DNA of 58,844 nucleotides from QNYZ01 sp964577615 (GTDB taxonomy: Bacteria > Desulfobacterota > Desulfobacteria > Desulfobacterales > QNYZ01): the NCBI GenBank assembly GCA_964577615.1, contig CAZNZW010000011.1, positions 1 through 58,844 on the forward strand. Direction: 5' to 3'. A program made the translations under genes and the position numbers. This document shows, piece by piece, positions 42,887-50,633 of this stretch. The notes beneath the pieces were generated by a model. The model was not told the DNA's origin and did no database searches. It saw nothing but the letters and a program-made list of their open reading frames with translations. How positions within the stretch are numbered: the first letter of the stretch is position 1; each line of letters opens with the position of its first letter.

Positions 42887-44698
42887 TCAGGTAACCCGCA
42901 ACACCTCCTGATACGTGGTTACCCCGGCCAGCATCTTTTTAATCGCATTCTCTCTTAAGGGAACCATTCCTTCTTTCAAGGCCGCGTCAAGCATCACCGC
43001 CTGGTCAGTTTCAGCTGTGGTCAGCTGCCGAATCAACCGCGAGTAAGGCAGCAGTTCAAAAACCGCAATCCGCCCGAAATATCCTGTCCCGCGGCATTTC
43101 TGACATCCTTTGCCCCGTTTTAATTCAATCATTCCCGTCCCGGGCACTTCGACGCCGGCTTCCCGCAACTCATCGACGGGCATTTGAAAAGGTTCCCGGC
43201 AATTCGGGCAGATTTTGCGCACAAGCCGCTGGGAGATGATACCCACCATCGTATTTTGGATCAAAAATGCGGGGACGCCCAGATCAATCAATCGCGTCAC
43301 CGCCGATACCGAATCGTTGGTATGAAGCGTGGAAAAGACCAGATGGCCTGTCAAAGCCGCCTGGATCGCATTCTGGGCGGTTTCCAGATCCCGCATTTCA
43401 CCGATCATGATCACATCCGGATCCTGGCGCAGAATATTTCTCAAGATCGTGCCAAAGGTAATGTCCAATGTCGGCTGAACCGCGATCTGGTTGAACGATT
43501 CTTCCACCATTTCGATGGGATCTTCCACGGTGGTGATATTGATTTCGGGGGACGACAGGTCCCGCAGGGTGGAATACAGGGTTGTCGATTTCCCGCTCCC
43601 CGTGGGGCCGCAATCGAGAATAATACCATGGGGCTGTTTGACCAGTTGATTGTATCGGATCAGATCCGGCGGCTCAAATCCCAGAAATTCCAGGTCCTGG
43701 AACAGCACTTCCGGGTCCATGATCCGCATCACGGCCTTCTCGCCGAAAGCCACCGGCACCGTGGAAATTCGAATTTCCACTTCCATGTTTTCGTTGCCGG
43801 TTTTGATACGGCCGTCCTGGGGCCTCCGTTTCTCAGCCATGTCCAGGCGTGAGAGATTTTTAATCCGGCTGATAATCGCCGGGTGAACATTTTTCGGCAG
43901 CCGGTAAATGTCGTGCAGGATACCGTCGATGCGCATCCGGATAATGCTCTTGTCCCGCTTGGGCTCGATGTGAATATCGCTGGCCCGCTGATCCAGGGCA
44001 TAGGTAAACAGATGGTTGACCGCATTGATAATATGCTGGTCATTGGCCGGCAGTTCCTCGGCCGAATTGATATTGACGAATTGTTCCAGGTTACCGAGAT
44101 CAACCGTCGGGGTATTGATTTGAATTTCTGCTTCGGCGATGGAGCGTTTGAAACCAAAAAATTCATCGATGGTTTTAACAATTTCAGACTTGGGTGACAC
44201 CACCGGCCTCACTTTCATCTGCGTGGCCCTGGAAATATCGTCAAAAACTTCCTGGTTGAAAGGATCGACAGTTGCCAGAGTCAGGGTCTGATCCTGTCTG
44301 GCAATGGGCAGCACCAGGTGTTTGCGGGCAAACGAAAGCGGGATGGTGGTCGTCACCAGATTCAAATCCAGCTTGAGCGGATCAATGGTCTTGTATGCAA
44401 AGCCCCATTCGGCGGCCAGTGCCCGGTACAGCGCTTCTTCCTCCAGGCCCTTGAATGTGTCGCTCATCCGGTGAAGGGATTTTTTTACCAGAACATCAAG
44501 AATGGATACCGGCCCGCAGGCCGGCGGGTCGATTCCCTTTTCCTTGAGTTGATGCCGCTCATCTGTTTCCAGCCGTCTCTTTAAACTGTCGGCTTTAAAC
44601 AGAATCTCCCGGGCCTGTTCCTTGGTAATCAGCCTGCGTTTAACCAGCGCGATCAGGATGCTTTTGGTTTCCATGGGATGCAATGAGTGGTCAGACAT
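42887..44698 (-). CDS. Type IV pilus/type II secretion assembly ATPase (PilB/GspE)
   Basis: Hexameric ATPase that drives pilus or pseudopilus assembly from the cytoplasm. The 603 residues have an extended N-terminal region with a GspE_N/MshE-like domain (about 80-180), Walker A GPTGSGKSTT, Asp box and Walker B QDPDVIMIGEMRD, His box HTNDS, and the zinc-binding tetracysteine CPNC ... CQKC. It is isolated: no pilC, pilT or pilin genes are near. The ATG is 21 bases after the DUF4124 gene. PilB and GspE cannot be separated without a tree; the tetracysteine motif occurs in both. Confidence 0.9.
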   Translation of the reverse strand: MSDHSLHPMETKSILIALVKRRLITKEQAREILFKADSLKRRLETDERHQLKEKGIDPPACGPVSILDVLVKKSLHRMSDTFKGLEEEALYRALAAEWGFAYKTIDPLKLDLNLVTTTIPLSFARKHLVLPIARQDQTLTLATVDPFNQEVFDDISRATQMKVRPVVSPKSEIVKTIDEFFGFKRSIAEAEIQINTPTVDLGNLEQFVNINSAEELPANDQHIINAVNHLFTYALDQRASDIHIEPKRDKSIIRMRIDGILHDIYRLPKNVHPAIISRIKNLSRLDMAEKRRPQDGRIKTGNENMEVEIRISTVPVAFGEKAVMRIMDPEVLFQDLEFLGFEPPDLIRYNQLVKQPHGIILDCGPTGSGKSTTLYSTLRDLSSPEINITTVEDPIEMVEESFNQIAVQPTLDITFGTILRNILRQDPDVIMIGEMRDLETAQNAIQAALTGHLVFSTLHTNDSVSAVTRLIDLGVPAFLIQNTMVGIISQRLVRKICPNCREPFQMPVDELREAGVEVPGTGMIELKRGKGCQKCRGTGYFGRIAVFELLPYSRLIRQLTTAETDQAVMLDAALKEGMVPLRENAIKKMLAGVTTYQEVLRVT

Positions 44699-44719
44699 AT
44701 ATATTTCCGGTGGGAAGTA

Positions 44720-45238
44720 TTATTTTTTTACCTGCGCATTGTAGGCATCGGCTTTCTTCTGAAAATCGTTTCTTTTCTTCTCGTAGGCGGCGATATGTTT
44801 GTTCAGCTGACGGACATTTGTATTATACTCCTTTACCGACAAGGTTTCCCTGTCCTGGGTGAGTGTTTCCCGTTCCTGCTGAAGCGCTTTATACTCCCTG
44901 TCGAGCGTTTCTTTTTCAATTGTCAACTGATCATATTCTGCCTGCCGGGTATCTTTCGGGGCAGGCGCCGCCGGTTCTGTCACCGCTGTTTTTTCGTTCT
45001 GACTGTCCACCACCTCTTTTTTGGGTGTCTCCAGGGTGCCGGTTACTTTTCTGGCGCCTGGACGCTGGGCTTCCGGTATTTCCAGCAGTTCGTCTGTATA
45101 TCGGACCGTGCCATGCCGATCGACGTACCGGTAATACCCGGCCAGACCGGGGGTTGCCCCAAATATAAACAGCGCCAAAACCAGAACCAGTATACCGGGA
45201 CCGATGGGTCCTCTGCCGACATGTGCCTTCATCCGCAT
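44720..45238 (-). CDS. DUF4124-domain exported/membrane-anchored coiled-coil protein
   Basis: A 172-residue protein with an N-terminal membrane/signal segment (about 13-33), the DUF4124 pattern YYRYVDRHGTVRYTD just after it, a Pro/Ala-rich linker and a C-terminal coiled coil (about 98-168, EYDQLTIEKETLDREYK..). It is probably periplasmic, either anchored or released. A good promoter lies upstream on the same strand (45323-45351). Function unknown. Its place directly before the PilB/GspE ATPase suggests a link to envelope assembly, but that is inference. Confidence 0.75.
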   Translation of the reverse strand: MRMKAHVGRGPIGPGILVLVLALFIFGATPGLAGYYRYVDRHGTVRYTDELLEIPEAQRPGARKVTGTLETPKKEVVDSQNEKTAVTEPAAPAPKDTRQAEYDQLTIEKETLDREYKALQQERETLTQDRETLSVKEYNTNVRQLNKHIAAYEKKRNDFQKKADAYNAQVKK

Positions 45239-45322
45239 TCCCCTTTTTTCGATTGCCGTAAAACAATAAAAATCTTGTCAGACATAGTTGATTTTTTTGC
45301 GCAGCTGGAAAAACTGGCGTTC

Positions 45323-45351
45323 ATACTAATTGTATCCGGTCATGAAGTCAA
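45323..45351 (-). promoter_or_regulatory. Promoter of the DUF4124-pilB unit
   Basis: On the minus strand TTGACT (45346-45351), a 17-base spacer and TAGTAT (45323-45328, four of six), about 85 bases before the ATG. It separates this unit from the regulator gene upstream. Confidence 0.6.
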
Positions 45352-45384
45352 CTGATTCGAATGCCGCAGCGGCTGCTGGGCGTT

Positions 45385-46791
45385 TTAATCAATAACCACC
45401 CGGTATTTCTTAATTTTATCCAACAATGAGGGATAACTGATTTCAAGCATTTCCGCCGCCCGACTCTTGTTTCCCCGGGTGGTTTTCAGTGCCCGGCGGA
45501 TCAACCGCCGTTCCATCATTTTCTGCGCTTTTTTGATGGAGACCATGCCGGATAATTCCCAGGTTTTGTCTTCGGTCTTTCCATTGCGATGTCTATATTT
45601 TTCCGGCAGATGCGCCGGCAGAATAAAATCTTCGCCACTTGCCATGATCATGGCATGTTCAATCACATGTTCCAGTTCCCGCACATTACCCGGCCAGGGG
45701 GACATCATAAAAATCTGTTTCACCTGTTTTGAAATACCTTTGACAGCGGATCCATTGCGACGATTGAAGACGTCAACAAAATGATCGCTGAGCAGCGGAA
45801 TGTCTTCGGTGCGTTCCCGTATCGGCGGCATCTCCAAATGAACCACATTGAGCCGGTAAAACAGGTCTTCACGAAAAGTACCCTGGCTGACTTCCCGGTC
45901 CAGATTCCGGGCCGTTGCGGCAATAATCCGGACATTTAATTTACGGGGATGATTCGATCCAATCGGTTGAATTTCACGTTCCTGCAACACCCGCAAGAGC
46001 TTTACCTGCAGGAACACCGACAATTCTCCAATTTCATCGAGAAACAACGTACCTTTTTCCGCTTCGGCAAACAGGCCTTTTCTATCCCGGTCCGCACCGG
46101 TAAATGCGCCCTTAACGTATCCGAACAACTCGCTTTCAAGCAGATTTTCGGGGATGCCCCCGCAATTGACCGGGACAAACGGCCCCTTGTTTCGCCGGCT
46201 CTTTTCATGTACCGCCCGGGCCATGAGTTCTTTTCCCGTACCACTCTCACCGGTGATTAAAACGGTGGTATCGTATCCGGCCACTTTATCGGCCACCTGA
46301 AAAAGTGCGTGCATCGAACGGCTCGTCGCGATCATCTGGCCATACCGGTTGGATGCGGTCAGATTCTCAACCTGCTTTTTAAGCCTTTTATTTTCGCGCA
46401 GCAGCTGTTCGCGTTCCTCGGCCTTTTTCAGGGTCAGGAGGACTTCGTCATTTTTAAACGGTTTGGAAATATAATCATAGGCGCCGAGCTTCATCGCGTC
46501 CAGCGCCAGATTAATGCTGCCAAATGCCGACATCATGATGATGGTGGCGGCATGTTCGATATTCCGGGCGTGCGACAGGAAAGCCATGCCATCCATACCG
46601 GGCATTTTGAGGTCGCAAAGTATAAAATCGAAATGTCTATCGGTTAAAAGAGCGATTCCCGCCCGGCCGTCCGGGGCGGTATCGACCTCATATCCGTTGC
46701 GCGAAAGCATGGCTGACAACATGTGGCGCATGTTTTCCTCGTCGTCAATAACCAGCAGGCTGGCGGTCTGTTCGGTTTTTTCGTTTTCCAT
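45385..46791 (-). CDS. Sigma-54-dependent response regulator (NtrC family)
   Basis: Two-component activator of 468 residues with a receiver domain (phosphorylation site Asp60 in LCDLKMPG), an AAA+ domain with Walker A GESGTGKE and the sigma-54 contact loop GAFTGA, and a Fis-type helix-turn-helix at the C-terminus (NKSRAAEMLEISYPSLLDKI). It drives RNA polymerase-sigma54 open complex formation. The sensor kinase gene is 40 bases upstream on the same strand. No convincing -24/-12 promoter was spotted by eye in the window, so targets are unknown. Confidence 0.94.
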   Translation of the reverse strand: MENEKTEQTASLLVIDDEENMRHMLSAMLSRNGYEVDTAPDGRAGIALLTDRHFDFILCDLKMPGMDGMAFLSHARNIEHAATIIMMSAFGSINLALDAMKLGAYDYISKPFKNDEVLLTLKKAEEREQLLRENKRLKKQVENLTASNRYGQMIATSRSMHALFQVADKVAGYDTTVLITGESGTGKELMARAVHEKSRRNKGPFVPVNCGGIPENLLESELFGYVKGAFTGADRDRKGLFAEAEKGTLFLDEIGELSVFLQVKLLRVLQEREIQPIGSNHPRKLNVRIIAATARNLDREVSQGTFREDLFYRLNVVHLEMPPIRERTEDIPLLSDHFVDVFNRRNGSAVKGISKQVKQIFMMSPWPGNVRELEHVIEHAMIMASGEDFILPAHLPEKYRHRNGKTEDKTWELSGMVSIKKAQKMMERRLIRRALKTTRGNKSRAAEMLEISYPSLLDKIKKYRVVID

Positions 46792-46831
46792 GCGCGCTGA
46801 ATCCTTATCGGGTCTGGCTATTTAAAAATGG

Positions 46832-48490
46832 TTAGAGATCTGGCCTGGTAAAATTATTCTCCGGTTCTTTATAAAGAGGCAAATCAACAGCAATGGTTGT
46901 GCCGGATGGCCCCGTTGTTTCGACCCGCATTCGACCGCCGCAATTTTCGATGATCGCATGGGATACGAAAAGGCCCAGCCCGGTCCCCTGCCCCGGTTCC
47001 TTGGTGGTGAAAAACGGGTCAAACACCTTGGACAGATCCGCCGGCTGGATCCCCGGCCCATTATCCTGAATTCGTATCCGAATCCAGGGGACGGCCGATG
47101 GGGCCGGGTCGGGCTGCCGCTGTTCAGTCGTGATCGTGACCCGCCTTTCCCCGCCGGTAACCATTCCCACGGCGTCTACGGCGTTGAGCAGGCAATTGAT
47201 AAATACCTGGTTCAACTGATCCGGGTCCGCAAAGACCGTATCCTTTGAGGCTTGCAATTGCAAAACAATATCCACGCCCTCTTTTTTCGACTGTACCTTG
47301 AACATATCGACCGATTCGGCCAGAAGCTGGTGGATGGATATACGGGCCGGTGTCTGCTGGCCCGGTCGTGAAAAATCGAGCAGTCTCCGAATCAACCCGT
47401 CAATACGGCTGAGCTCCTTTTCAGACCGCGCCAGATAATCTTTTTTCTCCGCCACCGGCACATCGGGCTGCGCCATGAGATCGAGATACCCCTGGACAAT
47501 ACCCACTGGATTACCGATCTCATGCGCCAGTCCAGCCGCCAGCCGGCCGACCGCCGCCAGTTTTTCCGTGCGGACCATTTCCTGCTGGGTGGCTTTCAGC
47601 TGCTGATTCGCCGCCTGCAGAGACTGCACCGATACTTTTAATTTATCCTTGTCGGCCTCGATCCGCTGGATCATTTGATTGAGCGACAGGGTCAGACGAC
47701 GAAATTCATTGTCATCCGTCGCAGCCATGAAACTAAGGCCTTCATCCGTGGTATACGTTTCCGACAATTGCGCCAACCGCTCGATGGGACGAATCACTAT
47801 TCGGGTCACCCGAACCATCCCGATTACCATCAATCCCAGCAGATTAATCAGTATATACAGGAAAACCGCTTTCTGATTAGCCACCAATTGCTTGAACAGT
47901 GGTTTTACCGATACGGCCAGAGAAATGGCGCCGGTAGCGCCAGACTCAGCAGCAAGGGGCATGGACAGAAACAGATATCGATTGGAGGTGGGAAAAAGGC
48001 CGATACCCGGCTGCCTCCCGCGCACCTGCATTTTACCGGTTATGGCGGCCTGCCCGGCCAATTTGCTGAGGCGGCCCGTATATTGGCAATTTTCGGGTAC
48101 CGTAGCGGGTTTAAAATGATCAAATTGCACCCGCGAACAGATCACTCCTGTCATTGACGACAGTTGACGGACAGCATTGCCGGGATCAACCCCGTCCCGG
48201 GTGATGAAACCGGCGGTAACGGCCATTGCTGTCTGAAATCGGCCAATTTCTGAATGAATCATATCCCGCTGCCAGAACATCGTCACAACGACATTGATCA
48301 ATACCATGCCGATGCCGATCAACAGGGCAAACGTGGTGCCGATTTTTAATTTCAATCCGTGCAAGAGACCGCCGTGATCCGGTTGAAGTGAACTATTGCC
48401 GCTAACGTAGAGAAAATACCCTGTTATTTCAAGGAAAAACCGTTCCAGAGCCTGGCACATCCGGAAAGCCGGAAAGGAAACATTTGCCAT
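46832..48490 (-). CDS. Membrane sensor histidine kinase
   Basis: Cognate sensor of 552 residues. Membrane helix 1 is about 49-73, a periplasmic sensor region about 75-205, helix 2 about 209-228, HAMP about 228-285, a coiled-coil linker, the DHp helix with His323 in HEIGNPVG, and the HATPase domain with DNGPGI and GTGLGL boxes. HE(I)GNP is typical of kinases paired with NtrC-type regulators. The N-terminal 40 residues before helix 1 are not membrane-like and the start is unsure; no strong ribosome site is seen. It is divergent from the DUF1232-DnaJ gene. Confidence 0.9.
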   Translation of the reverse strand: MANVSFPAFRMCQALERFFLEITGYFLYVSGNSSLQPDHGGLLHGLKLKIGTTFALLIGIGMVLINVVVTMFWQRDMIHSEIGRFQTAMAVTAGFITRDGVDPGNAVRQLSSMTGVICSRVQFDHFKPATVPENCQYTGRLSKLAGQAAITGKMQVRGRQPGIGLFPTSNRYLFLSMPLAAESGATGAISLAVSVKPLFKQLVANQKAVFLYILINLLGLMVIGMVRVTRIVIRPIERLAQLSETYTTDEGLSFMAATDDNEFRRLTLSLNQMIQRIEADKDKLKVSVQSLQAANQQLKATQQEMVRTEKLAAVGRLAAGLAHEIGNPVGIVQGYLDLMAQPDVPVAEKKDYLARSEKELSRIDGLIRRLLDFSRPGQQTPARISIHQLLAESVDMFKVQSKKEGVDIVLQLQASKDTVFADPDQLNQVFINCLLNAVDAVGMVTGGERRVTITTEQRQPDPAPSAVPWIRIRIQDNGPGIQPADLSKVFDPFFTTKEPGQGTGLGLFVSHAIIENCGGRMRVETTGPSGTTIAVDLPLYKEPENNFTRPDL

Positions 48491-48511
48491 TGGGTGTGAA
48501 AATTGTATAAA
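48484..48511 (+). promoter_or_regulatory. Promoter of the DUF1232-DnaJ gene
   Basis: TTGCCA (48484-48489), a 16-base spacer and TATAAA (48506-48511, five of six), 35 bases before the ATG. It overlaps the first codons of the divergent histidine kinase frame. Confidence 0.55.
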
Positions 48512-48546
48512 CCCGGGTGTACTTCACGCATCCGCCGGAGAATGAG

Positions 48547-49005
48547 ATGAAATATTTATGGACCATTCTGATTATATTGTATGTCCTGTCCCCTGTTGAT
48601 CTGTTACCGGAAAGCCTCCTGGGGCTATGGGGATGGATCGATGATTTCGTCCTTGTTGTGTTATACTGGCAGTATCTTCGCCGCAACGGCAATCCCGCGG
48701 GCGGTTTCCAGTATCGCCGCCAGCACACTGCCGACCGGCCCGGGGGGGAAAAGGGAAATAATTCCCGTGATCAAAAAACAGGGTACCGGTACCGGTCCGA
48801 CCGCCGGTCAGCTGAAGATCCCTACGCCGTCCTCGGCGTTTCCCGCCAGAGCCATCCGGACGAAATCAAAAGCGCCTATCGTGAACTGGCAGCTAAATAC
48901 CATCCCGACAAGGTGCAGCATCTGGGGGAGGAATTTCAAAAGCTTGCCGAAGCCCGATTCAAGGAAATCGAAAAAGCCTACCGCCAGATAAAAGCCGGGC
49001 AATAA
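48547..49005 (+). CDS. DUF1232 membrane segment fused to a DnaJ (J) domain
   Basis: A 152-residue protein. The ATG at 48547 follows GGAGAATGAG; a frame from 48517 is longer but lacks a ribosome site. The N-terminus (MKYLWTILIILYVLSPVDLLPE) is the DUF1232/YkvA pattern with its hydrophobic helix and conserved SPxDLLP. A polar linker follows, then a J domain (about 88-150, DPYAVLGVSR..) with the HPD motif needed to stimulate Hsp70 ATPase (KYHPDKV). Inference: a membrane-anchored co-chaperone that recruits DnaK to the inner membrane. No client or dnaK is next to it. Confidence 0.88.
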   Translation: MKYLWTILIILYVLSPVDLLPESLLGLWGWIDDFVLVVLYWQYLRRNGNPAGGFQYRRQHTADRPGGEKGNNSRDQKTGYRYRSDRRSAEDPYAVLGVSRQSHPDEIKSAYRELAAKYHPDKVQHLGEEFQKLAEARFKEIEKAYRQIKAGQ

Positions 49006-49053
49006 CACCAGCGATTTTCCTCATGGCGCAGATTTATCACCCGTGGAGACCGT

Positions 49054-49242
49054 TTATCCGTCCTGCGCCTTGAGGACCATTTTATTATTTTCCCATGAAT
49101 AAAATCGGGCGGCAACCGTCTTCTCCTCGCCAAAAAGATTCATGACCCGGATGCCATCCGGTACCGTCTGCATGCGGTCCACCGCTTCCATAATCAGCTT
49201 CTCTTCACCTTGATCCATCAAAACGACACGCTGTTCGCACAT
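49054..49242 (-). CDS. CooT-family small nickel-binding protein
   Basis: A 62-residue protein beginning MCEQRVVLMD and continuing with a beta-rich fold (LIMEAVDRM ... RVMNLFGEEKTVAARF). The Met-Cys start, the E.VDR and NLFGE..VV.AR pattern match the CooT family, whose conserved Cys2 binds Ni(II); CooT proper helps load CO dehydrogenase. An AAGGG ribosome site precedes the ATG. No CODH gene is in the window, so this may be one of the stand-alone paralogues common in anaerobes, with nickel enzymes such as hydrogenase or CODH elsewhere. Family call is by eye from a short sequence. Confidence 0.75.
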   Translation of the reverse strand: MCEQRVVLMDQGEEKLIMEAVDRMQTVPDGIRVMNLFGEEKTVAARFYSWENNKMVLKAQDG

Positions 49243-49399
49243 GAGAGTATCCCTTCATAATGGTTTTTTCACAGTTTCTTCCCCGCGGCTCAATGGTGCT
49301 GTTGCGGTTTTACCATATGGCGGCCGTCAGAGAAAATCATTTTTCACCGCACCGATGGGAACAAATCCGCCACGACCGGCAATTCTGCAATAAAAATGA

Positions 49400-49443
49400 C
49401 CATCCATAGCCCCTTCCCCAAGAAGGGACAGGCTACGCGATGG
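49400..49443 (-). ncRNA. Multi-stem hairpin element upstream of the cooT-like gene
   Basis: On either strand the sequence folds as three stacked stems: CCATC/GATGG, TAGC/GCTA and CCCTTC/GAAGGG with a 5-base loop, separated by small internal loops. On the minus strand TCATTTTTATT follows. It lies between the short gene at 49476 and the cooT-like gene, which share that strand. It may be a terminator of the former or a structured leader of the latter. It does not match a riboswitch class I know. Confidence 0.45.
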
Positions 49444-49475
49444 CCATGAAAATACCTGACAAAAAGGCTCGGCTG

Positions 49476-49760
49476 TTATTCAGGCGGCCTTGATTTTTCC
49501 CCGGCGCTTTTCAGCAGCTCCCGTATGGCGGGAATGACGAAAATGTCGTCCAGCGGAAACGGCTTCAGGGATTCAATAATAATCTCTATTTTATCTCCCC
49601 TGGACCGATGTTTATCGAGAATAATTCTGTTTTTCCCCTTGACCTTACATATCCCGCTGGTCACGGGAAAGCCGGATATTTTAAAATTCTGCTCGGAAAC
49701 GTCAATATCCAGTTTTTCAGCCAGCTCAACAAGGTGCTGGTATATCTTATCTGGTTTCAT
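49476..49760 (-). CDS. Short conserved-looking protein of unknown function
   Basis: A 94-residue soluble protein (MKPDKIYQHLVELAEKLDI..) with alternating helices and strands, a GICKVKGKNRIILD hairpin-like middle, and a Lys/Pro-rich C-tail. The ATG at 49758-49760 is favoured by GAGG five bases upstream; a GTG at 49766 would leave no ribosome site. Clean coding composition and a good ribosome site support it as real. I do not recognise the family. It is divergent from the YccA-like gene. Confidence 0.7.
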   Translation of the reverse strand: MKPDKIYQHLVELAEKLDIDVSEQNFKISGFPVTSGICKVKGKNRIILDKHRSRGDKIEIIIESLKPFPLDDIFVIPAIRELLKSAGEKSRPPE

Positions 49761-49788
49761 CTTCACCTCATGTCCTGAAAGTGACGAC

Positions 49789-49816
49789 TTGAAATCCCGC
49801 CGGGCTGTGCTATATT
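49789..49816 (+). promoter_or_regulatory. Promoter of the YccA-like gene
   Basis: TTGAAA (49789-49794), a 16-base spacer and TATATT (49811-49816, five of six), 36 bases before the ATG. Confidence 0.55.
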
Positions 49817-49852
49817 AGATTTAAAATATAATCAATTCAGGAGGGCTTGGCA

Positions 49853-50557
49853 ATGGAGACAGTACAATATCAGGCAACACAAACCCAGGTACGGGTCAAT
49901 TCATTTGTTCGGTCGGTATACAACTGGATGGCCATCGGTCTGGCGTTGACCGGCATGGTGGCATATTACGTGGCCAGCAACCCGTCTTTATTACGGCTGA
50001 TATTCGGCAACCAAATCATCTTCTTCGGTCTGATGATCGGTGAGCTGGGCATGGTCTTTTACTTAAGCGCCCGGATTAACCGCATGCAGGCATCCACGGC
50101 CACGGCGGTATTTTTATTCTATGCGTTTTTAAACGGCGTAACCCTGTCGGTTATTTTCCTTGCCTATACCCGCTCAACGATTGCATCCACGTTTTTTATC
50201 TGTTCGGCCACTTTTGCCGCCAGCAGCGTTTATGGCTGGATCACCAAAAAAGACCTGACCGGCATGGGCAATTTTCTGATGATGGGTCTGATCGGCATCA
50301 TCATTGCTTCCGTCGTCAATATGTTTATCCGAAACAGCGGTATGAGCTTGATTATCAGCTATATCGGCGTGATCGTATTTGTCGGGTTAACTGCTTATGA
50401 TACCCAGAAAATCAAAACCATGGCCATGACGCAGCCGGCGGATGTCGGTGCCGGGGTGGTTCGCAAGGGCGCGATTATGGGCGCCCTTTCCCTGTATCTG
50501 GATTTCATTAACCTCTTTCTCATGATGCTGCGGATCTTTGGCGGCGGAAGAGATTAG
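49853..50557 (+). CDS. Bax inhibitor-1/YccA family membrane protein
   Basis: Integral inner-membrane protein of 234 residues with seven hydrophobic helices, the family block GLTAYDTQKIK near residue 180 (conserved Asp) and a C-terminal helix LDFINLFLMMLRIFGG. The start is ATG 49853, eight bases after AGGAGG; an in-frame TTG at 49847 is too close to that site. Family members act as pH-sensitive calcium leak channels or modulate FtsH (YccA); which applies here is unknown. It is a single-gene unit with its own promoter and a strong terminator. Confidence 0.92.
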   Translation: METVQYQATQTQVRVNSFVRSVYNWMAIGLALTGMVAYYVASNPSLLRLIFGNQIIFFGLMIGELGMVFYLSARINRMQASTATAVFLFYAFLNGVTLSVIFLAYTRSTIASTFFICSATFAASSVYGWITKKDLTGMGNFLMMGLIGIIIASVVNMFIRNSGMSLIISYIGVIVFVGLTAYDTQKIKTMAMTQPADVGAGVVRKGAIMGALSLYLDFINLFLMMLRIFGGGRD

Positions 50558-50589
50558 AAATTGAATACTGACAATTGATGCTGCACAAT

Positions 50590-50632
50590 AACAACAAAAC
50601 CCCGCATGGACTAAATGCGGGGTTTTGTTGTT
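50590..50632. terminator. Bidirectional intrinsic terminator between the YccA-like gene and glmM
   Basis: AACAACAAAACCCCGCAT and its exact complement form an 18-bp stem around a 7-base loop (GGACTAA). The outer A/T pairs provide T-tracts on both strands, and the two flanking genes converge on it; the glmM stop is at 50634. Confidence 0.9.
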
Positions 50633-50633
50633 T

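Noticed and set aside
49400..49443. Cyclic-di-GMP (GEMM) or known nickel/cobalt riboswitch
   Set aside because: The conserved cores of those classes are not seen; only stacked stems are visible.
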